Positions 40,576-49,196 of a DNA stretch of 64,000 bases are shown here, piece by piece (position 1 is the stretch's first letter; each line of letters opens with the position of its first letter). A program made the translations under genes and the position numbers. The stretch is from Trichomonas vaginalis G3. Taxonomy: Eukaryota; Parabasalia; Trichomonadida; Trichomonadidae. The notes under the pieces were generated by a model, which ran no database searches, had not been told where the DNA came from, and saw nothing but the letters and a program-made list of their open reading frames with translations. Location of the stretch: positions 12,582,205 to 12,646,204 of the forward strand of contig NC_067206.1 of assembly GCF_026262505.1 (NCBI RefSeq), in the 5' to 3' direction.

Positions 40576-41829
40576 TGTAATAAACAGAAATTCATCAAAA
40601 GTGACAGCTCTCAATTTTTTGACATTTGTAAATTCTAAATTGAATGAGAAAAATGAAATAATACTAAGCATAATACAATATTCTAGATTTAATTATAATT
40701 AGGAAAAAGTTAGTTTTGAGAGTACTTTTCATAGGCATATAGAATGAAATCTTCTGAAAAATAATATCACATAAACTCATATTATTTTCTAATATATAAC
40801 TATTTTATATAAAAATCAAATTCAATGATCTTAAAAGCGAAGGATAAACCTCAAAATTTACGAATATAATGAGTGGGAATATAATGCTTATCTATCATAA
40901 AACCATATGAAATATCAATTTTTGCTTTACGCCTAATTTTTGACGACAATTAGCAAAAAATGTTAAATGTTAACACTCAGTCCATTTGAATATGAAAAAT
41001 AAAATTGACTTTGATTAAATGTTTTTATTTATCATGCAATTCTTCTTGCGACCAAAGATTTGAATAAAATTTCAAAAAATAAGATAGCTTAAAAAATAAT
41101 ATACGGTAGTGTTTACTAATAGATGAATAGTATATAAATTCTATTAAAATGGATTTGATCCAAAAAAATATATAAAATTTGATCATAAATAAAATCGTTT
41201 TAAATTACTTCTTCATTTAAATTATAACAATTATTTTTGGTTTTATATTTTTTTGGATCAAATCCATTTTAATAGAATTTATATATATTCATCTATTAGT
41301 AAACACTACCGTATATTATTTTTTAAGCTATCTTATTTTTTGAAATTTTATTCAAATCTTTGGTCGCAAGAAGAATTGCATGATAAATAAAAACATTTAA
41401 TCAAAATCAATTTTATTTTTCATATTCAAATGGACTGAGTGTTAACATTTAACATTTTTTGCTAATTGTCGTCAAAAATTAGGCGTAAAGCAAAAATTAA
41501 TATTTCATATGGTTTTATGATAGATAAGCATTATATTCCCACTCATTATATTCGTAAATTTTGAGGTTTATCCTTCGCTTTTAAGATCATTGAATTTGAT
41601 TTTTATATAAAATAGTTATATATTAGAAAATAATATGAGTTTATGTGATATTATTTTTCGGAAGATTTTGTGTTCTTCTTCAAAATTTTATTTTTTTATT
41701 AAAAAGAATCTTTACAAAATATACATTTACTTTAATTAATATTTAAAAACGTGCTCTATCAAAAGTTCCAAAAATTCAATATTTTAGCTTTTCTGAGGTG
41801 TCACTTTTGATGAATTTCTGTTTACAACA
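40576..41829 (+). mobile_element. Long-inverted-repeat element, copy C (complete)
   Basis: A 1,254-bp element with ends TGTAATAAACAG and CTGTTTACAACA. The outer 170 bp at each side differ (left gctctcaattttttgac, right aggtgtcac...). From about 40748 the two arms of about 460 bp are inverted copies meeting at a loop of about 80 bp (41171-41247). Only this copy is unbroken; 4006/9409 and 44064 are the others. No target copy is evident at its flanks (ctcac / gaatt), unlike copy A. No gene inside. It would fold into a very long hairpin. Confidence 0.85.
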
Positions 41830-41968
41830 GAATTATTGAATAATAATTAAAAATCATTCGCAAAAAAGGTTTTGTAACTATAAAATTCATTTTAAGAAAT
41901 ATGTAGTAGGTAATGATTTAGGTATCTTGTATATTATGAAACCGAAAAACCAAAATAATAAAATAACT

Positions 41969-42304
41969 TTAAGTACCATGAACAATAACCATTTCCTTTG
42001 GAGCAATCTTCTCCTTGATGAAGAATTCAGCGACTTTTTGGCGGTGGTCGCCATTAAGTTGGATAACTTTTGTTCCGTTTTCTTCAGCGATGATTTCGCC
42101 ACCGCAGCACAAGCTCTTCTTGAAGAAGGAAAGAACTTTGTCGCAATCTAGCTTCTTTGGAAGTCCTTGAATGATGGTCAAAGATCTGCGTGAGGAGACT
42201 TGCTGGTAACGGATATGGATCTGCTCCTTAATCTTTGGTCCAGTTACTGCTGCTTTCTTCTCTTCAGTATCATCGAAATCTGGAACGAGATCGCGATTAC
42301 TCAT
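41969..42304 (-). CDS. SUI1: Translation initiation factor eIF1 (SUI1)
   Basis: A 111-residue protein with the SUI1 fold (about residues 28-108): IHIRYQQVSSRRSLTIIQGL, KVLSFFKKSLCCGGEI, then GTKVIQLNGDHRQKVAEFF and the final MVIVHG strand. It sits in the 40S pre-initiation complex and controls start-codon selection. Length and motifs are complete. An initiator candidate TTCACAGA lies about 15 nt upstream. It lies only 139 bp from the end of the long-inverted-repeat element, which inserted just downstream of its stop. Confidence 0.95.
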   Translation of the reverse strand: MSNRDLVPDFDDTEEKKAAVTGPKIKEQIHIRYQQVSSRRSLTIIQGLPKKLDCDKVLSFFKKSLCCGGEIIAEENGTKVIQLNGDHRQKVAEFFIKEKIAPKEMVIVHGT

Positions 42305-42599
42305 TGGCTATCGTCTGTGAAGTCACTTTTCGTACATGGCTATATTTCTCTTCTCACCTTATCTGACCAGCGTACATTTTTGTGAGGTAGGGGCCATATC
42401 AGATCTTATATCAACCACCAAAACTTCAAAAAATTAAATTTCGTTTTCAAATTTCTTTAATTCGGTGAACAATATTGATGAATTTAGATTTGCTATTCTG
42501 AGCTTTAAAGTAATAATCAATAAAATTATGTATAATTGGTCGGATGTGACAAAAATTTTTGTCACCATTTTTTACATCGCCCAATTTTTGTAAAAAAAA
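42305..42599. promoter_or_regulatory. Divergent promoter region of eIF1 and DnaJ genes
   Basis: 295 bp separate two divergent, presumably highly expressed genes. On the DnaJ side a short palindrome (gacaaaaatttttgtc at 42548-42563) is followed by TCACCATTTTTTACA, whose TCACC/TCAYY fits an initiator. The eIF1 side has TTCACAGA. Confidence 0.45.
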
Positions 42600-43850
42600 A
42601 TGGTTGTTGATACGAAGCTATATGAAATTCTTGGTGTTGAACCAACAGCATCAGATAGAGAACTTAAGAAAGCTTTCATGGTTAAAGCTCGTCAGCTTCA
42701 TCCAGATAAAAACCAAGATGATCCGAATGCAACAGAGAAATTCCAAGAGCTTAATGAGGCATACGAAGTCTTGAAAGATCCAGAACGCCGTAAGATCTAT
42801 GATGAATACGGTCCGGAAGGTCTTCGTGAAGGCGCTGGCCAAAATGCAGATTTCGGTGATATTCTTAGCCATCTTTTCGGATTCAATACAGATCCAAATG
42901 CTCGTCCAAAGACACGCAACATTATCAAGGAAATACCAGCTACTCTCGAAGAACTTTACAACGGCGCTGAAAAGAAGATCACAATTGAGCGCCATGTCGT
43001 CTGCAAGAAGTGCAATGGAACAGGCACAAAGGACGGCAAAGAGCCACCAGTTTGCGAAACATGCGATGGCCAAGGACAAGTTCTTGGCGTCCAAACAGTT
43101 CATGGAATGCAAATGCAGAGCGTCATGCCTTGCCCTAAGTGCCATGGCCACGGCAAGATCGTAGATGAGAAAAACAAGTGCCCAGAATGCGACGGCGAAG
43201 CAATTGTTCTTGAAGAGAAGGAATTCATTTGCCAGATCGAACGCGGCATGAAGGATGGCTCAAAGATTGTCTTCCGCGGCGAATCAGATAATATTCCAGG
43301 CGCAGATCCAGGAAATGTCGTAATTTACATCCGTGAAGAATCTCATCCAGTATTTGTACGCAGAAATGATGATTTATTGATCGAAAAAGACATTACACTT
43401 ACAGAGGCCTTTTACGGAGCCAAATTTGTGATTGATACACTCGATAATCGCAAACTCTTTGTAGAAACAGATCCAAATCAGACAATATCATACTCAATGG
43501 TCAAAGCTATTGACCGTGAAGGTATGCCAATCCAAGGAAATTCTTTCAATCGTGGACAATTATTTGTTCAGTTCAATATCGTATTTCCAAAGCGCGAGGC
43601 CCTTACAGAGGAATTCAAGCAAGCATTACTTAAAGTTCAGCCGGTAGAGAAGCTCGATATCAACCTCGACGACGAAAATGTTTATCCAGTTACGGCACAG
43701 GACGCACAGGTCGAAGATTTCACAGAGAATAGGGCAGAACACAGCGAGAGAAGACACGAAGCTGTCAATTCTTCTGATGAAGACGAGGATGAAGGATTTT
43801 ATGAAGAAGGCGACGAAGAAGGACAAAATGTTGGATGCCAACCGATGTAA
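42600..43850 (+). CDS. Type I DnaJ/Hsp40 co-chaperone (DNAJA/Ydj1 type)
   Basis: A 416-residue protein. The J domain (about 4-68) has the HPDKN motif. The G/F region is short. The zinc-binding region (about 133-205) has four CxxCxGxG-type repeats: CKKCNGTG, CETCDGQG, CPKCHGHG and CPECDGEA, the last lacking the final G. Two C-terminal substrate-binding domains and an acidic tail (DEDEDEGFYEEGDEEG) follow. It ends CQPM, a plausible CaaX box for farnesylation as in Ydj1 and DNAJA1. It stimulates Hsp70 ATPase in the cytosol and at ER or mitosome-like membranes. Codon use is more GC-rich than that of neighbours, as expected for high expression. The stop reads into TAAA. Confidence 0.96.
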   Translation: MVVDTKLYEILGVEPTASDRELKKAFMVKARQLHPDKNQDDPNATEKFQELNEAYEVLKDPERRKIYDEYGPEGLREGAGQNADFGDILSHLFGFNTDPNARPKTRNIIKEIPATLEELYNGAEKKITIERHVVCKKCNGTGTKDGKEPPVCETCDGQGQVLGVQTVHGMQMQSVMPCPKCHGHGKIVDEKNKCPECDGEAIVLEEKEFICQIERGMKDGSKIVFRGESDNIPGADPGNVVIYIREESHPVFVRRNDDLLIEKDITLTEAFYGAKFVIDTLDNRKLFVETDPNQTISYSMVKAIDREGMPIQGNSFNRGQLFVQFNIVFPKREALTEEFKQALLKVQPVEKLDINLDDENVYPVTAQDAQVEDFTENRAEHSERRHEAVNSSDEDEDEGFYEEGDEEGQNVGCQPM

Positions 43851-44063
43851 ATAATATTTTTTTCTCTTTCTATATAATTAATTTTTTTTAAATTTCATCA
43901 AAATTTAATTTTCCTTATTAAACTTTTCTTTTCCTTCTTAACTTACTTATTTTCATACCTTAATTAAGTCCAATATTCTGCTTATTCGAAGTTTCAATTC
44001 GTTCTTGAAGATTTTAACACAAATTTTACACTCCATCGCATTTTCCAGGTTCCAAACTACAAT

Positions 44064-44866
44064 TGTTGTAAACAGAAATCCATCAAAAGTGACACCTCAG
44101 AAAAGCTAAAATATTGAATTTTTGGAACTTTTGATAGAGCACGTTTTTAAATATTAATTAAAGTAAATGTATATTTTGTAAAGATTCTTTTTAATAAAAA
44201 AATAAAATTTTGAAGAAGAACACAAAATCTTCCGAAAAATAATATCACATAAACTCATATTATTTTCTAATATATAACTATTTTATATAAAAATCAAATT
44301 CAATGATCTTAAAAGCGAAGGATAAACCTCAAAATTTACGAATATAATGAGTGGGAATATAATGCTTATCTATCATAAAACCATATGAAATATCAATTTT
44401 TGCTTTACGCCTAATTTTTGACGACAATTAGCAAAAAATGTTAAATGTTAACACTCAGTCCATTTGAATATGAAAAATAAAATTGACTTTGATTAAATGT
44501 TTTTATTTATCATGCAATTCTTCTTGCGACCAAAGATTTGAATAAAATTTCAAAAAATAAGATAGCTTAAAAAATAATATACGGTAGTGTTTACTAATAG
44601 ATGAATAGTATATAAATTCTATTAAAATGGATTTGATCCAAAAAATATAAAACCAAAAATAATTGTTATAATTTAAATGAAGAAGTAATTTAAAACGATT
44701 TTATTTATGATCAAATTTTATATATTTTTTTGGATCAAATCCATTTTAATAGAATTTATATACTATTCATCTATTAGTAAACACTACCGTATATTATTTT
44801 TTAAGCTATCTTATTTTTTGAAATTTTATTCAAATCTTTGGTCGCAAGAAGAATTGCATGATAAAT
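44064..44866 (-). mobile_element. Long-inverted-repeat element, copy D (reversed, interrupted)
   Basis: It starts TGTTGTAAACAG, the right-end variant, so it lies in the opposite direction to copies A and C; the loop is also reversed. The second arm runs to 44866, where the 949-bp hairpin element is inserted, and resumes at 45820 for 12 bp (aaaaacattta) before a Kolobok-like transposon takes over at the TTAA 45828-45831. The rest of the arm, if it survives, would lie beyond that transposon. Confidence 0.85.
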
Positions 44867-45815
44867 TGTTGCATGCTAAGTTCGGTCAACGATAGAAATT
44901 GAGTGGAAATTAATCGTCGAGGAAGTACGATTATGTAAAGTAAAAAAATGTTGTGGGATTTTTAATATTATATATTATTTTATAATAAAATTTTTTTGAG
45001 TCATTTTAAGAAGCACATATAATTTTTTGAATTTAAAAATTAAAGTAGTGTCAAACGAATTTATCACTTAATTTAATACTCAGATTTCTTAAAATTAATG
45101 AAAAAAAGGTTTTCTGAGAACTTTTGAGAATGGTTTTCAAATTCCATTATTGAAAATATATAGGTATTGTATGAAATTCAAACTCTATATTTATTAAAAT
45201 TCTAAATTTTTAATAAAATAACTTTTCAGAGGAATATGATTTTGAATGGTTGATTAATAAGTATAAAAATGTCTACGATTTTAAGGAGGGAATTGTTCCT
45301 TATGAGGTATACATAATAACTATATACCTCATAAGGAACAATTCCCTCTTGATAGCTGGGAAACTTTCTCTGAATAACTTATCATTTGGAGAAAGTTTTC
45401 CAGCTATCTATTAGAAACTAAAGGCTGTGAGGCACTAATATATAATCAGTGCCTCATAGCCTTTAGTTTGTTATTAAAAACGAGAAAACTTGTTCGAAAT
45501 GATAAACAATTTCGAATAAGTTTTCTCGTTTTAAGGAGGGAATTGTTCCTTATGAGGTATACATCATAACTATATACCTCATAAGGAACAATTCCCTCTT
45601 GATATCCTGGATATTTTTGAATATATTTTTTTAATTAAAGTTCTCAAAAGTATTATCAAAAGTGATTTTTTAAAAATATCTCCAATTAATTAACTAATTA
45701 AAAGTATTATATTTTTAAAATTAAATAGTTTTTCAATTTTTTTGAAGGAATTGAGATACTTCCCACGACAATAAAATTGAGAGGTTTACATTATGACTGA
45801 TCTTAGCATGCAACA
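44867..45815. mobile_element. 949-bp TIR element carrying a hairpin array
   Basis: The ends TGTTGCATGCTAAG and CTTAGCATGCAACA form a 14-bp inverted repeat with further weak subterminal likeness. The 4-bp AAAT is duplicated (44863-44866, 45816-45819), and removing the element plus one AAAT restores the known arm sequence exactly, which proves the boundaries. No gene is inside. The only notable content is the five-hairpin array at 45283-45600. The superfamily is unknown; the TGTTG start and 4-bp target copy are shared with the long-inverted-repeat family it sits in. Confidence 0.85.
45283..45600 (+). repeat. Five back-to-back hairpins
   Basis: Hairpin 1 is 45283-45350 (26-bp stem, 11-nt loop); 2 is 45351-45408 (20-bp stem); 3 is 45415-45469 (22 bp, 11-nt loop); 4 is 45477-45532 (24 bp, 8-nt loop); 5 is 45533-45600, almost identical to 1 (loops cataataacta and catcataacta). 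Gaps between them are 0, 6, 7 and 0 nt. Hairpins 2, 3 and 4 each have a single non-Watson-Crick pair, and in all three it is G·T with the G in the left arm, that is G·U in a plus-strand RNA. Confidence 0.9.
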
Positions 45816-47122
45816 AAATAAAAACATTTAAGGGTATAGTCCACTAAAAATTTTTAAGTTTTGACAATGAAAATAAGCTCTGGGACCATGTAAATATATA
45901 TCTATGCAAAACGAGAGGTTATGCCATAATTTTTTTAGTTATCAAATTTTCCTTTTTTTGAGAGAAGTCTCTCAATAATTTGAGAAGAATCTTTGATATA
46001 AAGAGATACACATTTGTAGAACGAAGTAAGTGTTTTCCAAACATTTTATATATTCATCCTGTATAACAATATAAAGCTGCATAGTGCCATCTTGTGCGTT
46101 TGCTATTTTATGCACTTTTCATTGAGATAATCCCTCTTCTCCGGTGATTTTAACAGTCAACTCAATTTTAAAATAAAGATTTCATCAAAATGATTTCGAA
46201 ATTCGGATATTGATTATATAAATAGCACTGTTAACATATTTTGGATGAGTAAAAAATACCTTGTTTTGTATGCATTTAGTACACCTTTATTTTTGATTAA
46301 AACTATAAAATTTTTATTCCTTATATAATAAATAGTATATGTTACATAAACATGAAATTCAATAGCATTCAATTTTGGATTTTTTAGATTTGGTAAATTT
46401 TAGAAGAAATAAAATCAGCAATCAAAATAAAGAAACTTTTTTTGTATCTTCTATGATTACCTTTTGGTACTAAATTTTGCATTAATAAGTAAATTATCTG
46501 TATTATTCTGTGAGCACAAGCCCTCAGTTATGCTGGTAGTGAATGATGAATCGTCATTTTGCGAAGAGAACGCGATTATTAAGGTAATTTTGAGAATTGT
46601 CTTGAATTATTTAAAATTAAAGTTAATTGAATAGGTAGGATAACTAGCCTTTGCTAAATTTGTATAATTTGACCTTATTCTAGTTGGATCTGAGAATATT
46701 TTGCTGAAATAATAAATTATATCGCCGATTTATGAAAATTTCTCTGATGGGACCGACTCGCTGAAACGTATTAGTGTTAATGGTAACTTGTCTGAATTTT
46801 CAAATTTTTTTCGAAATCCAAAAAATCACAAACAAAAGCATCAAAATTAGATTTGCATTTAAGGTTTTCATTTTTTTTTGGAAAATAAAAATATTTTTTC
46901 CCAATAAAGTTTATTTTTACTTTTGAGAGGAATAGAAACGTTATTTTGGAATTTTGAAACGACAGAAATGTTCCATTTTTAATGTAGATTCTAAAATGGG
47001 GTCAAATTTTTGATTGAACCGTTATCCATTGAAAAACCTCGATTTTAAAATGTTATTCCAAAATATTCATCTAATGATATAGTATATATTTATTAATTAT
47101 TACTTTTTATTCAATTTTCACT

Positions 47123-47135
47123 TTTGGCGGGATTT
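47123..47135 (+). promoter_or_regulatory. E2F-like motif before transposase, copy 2
   Basis: TTTGGCGGGATTT, identical to 22177-22189, ends 17 nt before the transposase ATG, and TTTCATTTTT, an initiator-like run, follows it. Confidence 0.55.
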
Positions 47136-47152
47136 CATTTTTTTGTTGTTGT

Positions 47153-47860
47153 ATGGGCCATATTGTTCACCCAAAACGGAAAACAAAGGCAATGCATAAC
47201 ATTTTACTCCACGAACGTCGTCGACTCTCAGCGCGACAGATGCTTGGTGCTTGCATAATGACCGGAATGCCATATACAAAAGGTGCTCGCTTTCTTTCTC
47301 TTTGTGGAACTAAGCCCCCTGTGAAGAGTGGTGTCATGAGACAACAGAGATTTTGTGACGATAAGATTAGAAGACTTAAAAGTATTTCCCTAATGCTGTC
47401 GAGAAAGTCCTTCAGTGGTTACTTATCCATTGATGCAAGATGGACGCACAGGCGAAACTCGCCAAGTTGTACAGTAACTGCGCTCGATGATGTCACAAAA
47501 AGAGTTCTTGCATGCGTGAACATCAACCATATTGGTGGAAACAGACAGCATGCTCAGTATTCCGGAGCTTCCAACAATATGGAAAGTGCTGGAACTCGAA
47601 TCATCTTGAAGCAATTAAAGAAATACAATATCTTGAAAGATGTTAAAGAGATTATTAAAGACCGAGATAACAAAAGTGTCTCTGTCTTTAAAGAATTTGG
47701 CGTCTCTCATCTTGAAAGATTCGATCCAGGTCATGTATCAAAAAATATCTCAAAAGATTTTACAAAGTTCTCAGCTTCTCATAAGACAGTTGAAGTTTTC
47801 AACGACAAGACTCAGAAGATTGAAAAAATAGAGAGACCTTTCTGGGGTCTGAATGCAGTT
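47153..47860 (+). pseudogene. Kolobok-like transposase, cut by Maverick insertion
   Basis: The N-terminal 236 codons of a DDE transposase start MGHIVHPKRKTKAM. It has a first Asp in GYLSIDARWTHRR, then CTVTALDDVTKRV, and a second Asp/His region in KEFGVSHLERFDPGHVSKNI, all typical of Kolobok. The frame is open up to the Maverick insertion point after AATGCAGTT and then runs into Maverick DNA, so the catalytic Glu is lost from this copy within the window. It is shorter at the N-terminus than the transposase at 22201, and the two are only distantly similar. Confidence 0.75.
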
Positions 47861-48037
47861 AGTATACAAGTCTCGTGTACTGAGGCACTGCGTTCCTCCG
47901 TACACAATACTTGTGAATTTGACACTTTACAAAACCGTTAACGTATATTTTACAACACAAACACAAACACCAACTTAACCTTAAATATTTATAAAGCCGC
48001 CAACCACTTCACCTTACTACTGTAAAAATAAACGTTC

Positions 48038-48364
48038 TCACTTACAAAAGTATTGCAACTCTTCCCATTGCTGTGCTTCACACAATAGTTCATATTCTTC
48101 AGTATCGCTGCTGTCGCTCCAATCGTCAGAGTCAAAGTCACTGTCAAAATAAATGTTAGTAAGTTTTGACAAAGCTAATGAAACACGTTTACCGTTTGTA
48201 TCGTATGCTTGTATAAACTTTCCATTCTTCATTCCTTCATAAACGCTCAAACTAACTTTACCCTTTCTCCCTCGTATCTGATAGAATGTATTTTCACGAG
48301 GAACGAAGAACAAATTCTTGAACTCATGACCGTTGTAGTTTGTTATCTCAATAGTTTTCGTCAT
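48038..48364 (-). CDS. Unknown Maverick protein next to the end
   Basis: A 108-residue protein starting MTKTIEITNYNGHEF, with beta-rich halves (FFVPRENTFYQIRGRKG) and a very acidic stretch (FDSDFDSDDWSDSSDTEEYE). The ATG at 48364 follows AACGTTAGTTTTATTTTTACTG-type promoter-like DNA. Not related to the gene in the same slot of the first Maverick. Function unknown. Confidence 0.55.
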   Translation of the reverse strand: MTKTIEITNYNGHEFKNLFFVPRENTFYQIRGRKGKVSLSVYEGMKNGKFIQAYDTNGKRVSLALSKLTNIYFDSDFDSDDWSDSSDTEEYELLCEAQQWEELQYFCK

Positions 48365-48440
48365 TACATCCAAATAAAAATTTTCAGTAAAAATAAAACT
48401 AACGTTAAAAATTTCTCATAACATAAACGTTCTCATTACT

Positions 48441-48677
48441 TTATAACTCTCTTCCTTTCTCCAACTCTTCTAACTTCTTCTTAAGTTCAGCAATGTTGTC
48501 CTCATGAAGTTTAATCTTCCTTAATATACCTTCTCTATCTAATGGTTGCTTTATCTTTCTAAACTGAACTCTACCATCCTTCATAGTATGAACGTAAAAA
48601 CCTTCTGGAATAGTTCCTGATTTAATGTATTCTACCAAAAACTTTTGTTTCATTGCTTCAGTGACTTTAGTCGTCAT
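48441..48677 (-). CDS. Small conserved Maverick-end protein, copy 2
   Basis: A 78-residue protein almost identical to that at 2674-2910. It reads toward the element end, as the first copy does. The start is the ATG at 48677 (MTTKVTEAM); the longer in-frame reading begins at a TTG. The C-terminal third is a probable coiled coil. AACGTTATTTTTATTTA lies upstream. The strict conservation in sequence and place suggests a role in the element's own life cycle, but no function is known. Confidence 0.75.
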   Translation of the reverse strand: MTTKVTEAMKQKFLVEYIKSGTIPEGFYVHTMKDGRVQFRKIKQPLDREGILRKIKLHEDNIAELKKKLEELEKGREL

Positions 48678-48725
48678 TTCAATCAAATAAAAATTTTAAT
48701 ATTAAATAAAAATAACGTTATTTTT

Positions 48726-49166
48726 TCAGTAAGGAAACGCAGGAGTTTTACGATTTATTTGAGGAGTAGGTTCTGGTTTAAATGTTGGAGTCGGTTTAGG
48801 AGTTGACTTTTGAACAGGAGTTTGTACTTTCATAGGTTCAGGAGTCATTGAAGGTGTTGTTTGTGAAGGTGTTGGAGTTTGTTTAACTTCAGCTACTTCA
48901 GTATTATTTATAACATTTGCTTTATTTCTTTTCAACATCATAACTGCTCCTGCTGTAGCTAGCAAACCTAGTGGGAGACCATATCTTATATAAGGACTTG
49001 ACCAAATGCTATTTTTGACAGGAGCTGGTGGAACACCTAACCTTGGTGAAACTGCTCTTTGCCATTGTGCAGCTCGTAAGAAATATTCAATAGGTGCTCC
49101 ATAATCGTTTGGTAAAGTTTGTTTCACAGATGGTGAAGGTTCACGAGAGCTTGATGAAGAACTCAT
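48726..49166 (-). CDS. Maverick membrane protein with Pro/Thr-rich tail
   Basis: A 146-residue protein: a Ser-rich start (MSSSSSSREPSPS), one membrane segment at about 64-82 (YGLPLGLLATAGAVMMLKR) followed by positive charges, and a Pro-, Thr- and Gln-rich tail. This single-pass layout with a proline-rich tail is common in virion membrane or cement proteins of related viruses, but I cannot assign a family. It lies 30 bp downstream of the capsid gene, in the same direction. Confidence 0.55.
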   Translation of the reverse strand: MSSSSSSREPSPSVKQTLPNDYGAPIEYFLRAAQWQRAVSPRLGVPPAPVKNSIWSSPYIRYGLPLGLLATAGAVMMLKRNKANVINNTEVAEVKQTPTPSQTTPSMTPEPMKVQTPVQKSTPKPTPTFKPEPTPQINRKTPAFPY

Positions 49167-49196
49167 TTATAAGCTTTAAAAATAAACGTTTATCCT

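Larger units (their letters stand above)
45832..47860 (+). mobile_element. Second Kolobok-like TTAA transposon, left part
   Basis: It begins GGGTATAGTCCACTAAAAA directly after TTAA (45828-45831) in the arm of the long-inverted-repeat element, and carries a transposase gene that is cut at 47860 by the Maverick. Its right end is not in the window. The GGGT start and TTAA target resemble the transposon at 21735 and the 1,038-bp elements. From 45832 to 47152 no gene is seen; this is a long non-coding leader like the 460 bp before the other transposase, but larger. Confidence 0.75.

Noticed and set aside
44707-44895. 62-codon frame at 44707-44895
   Set aside because: It crosses the border between the long-inverted-repeat arm and the 949-bp element and is not a gene.
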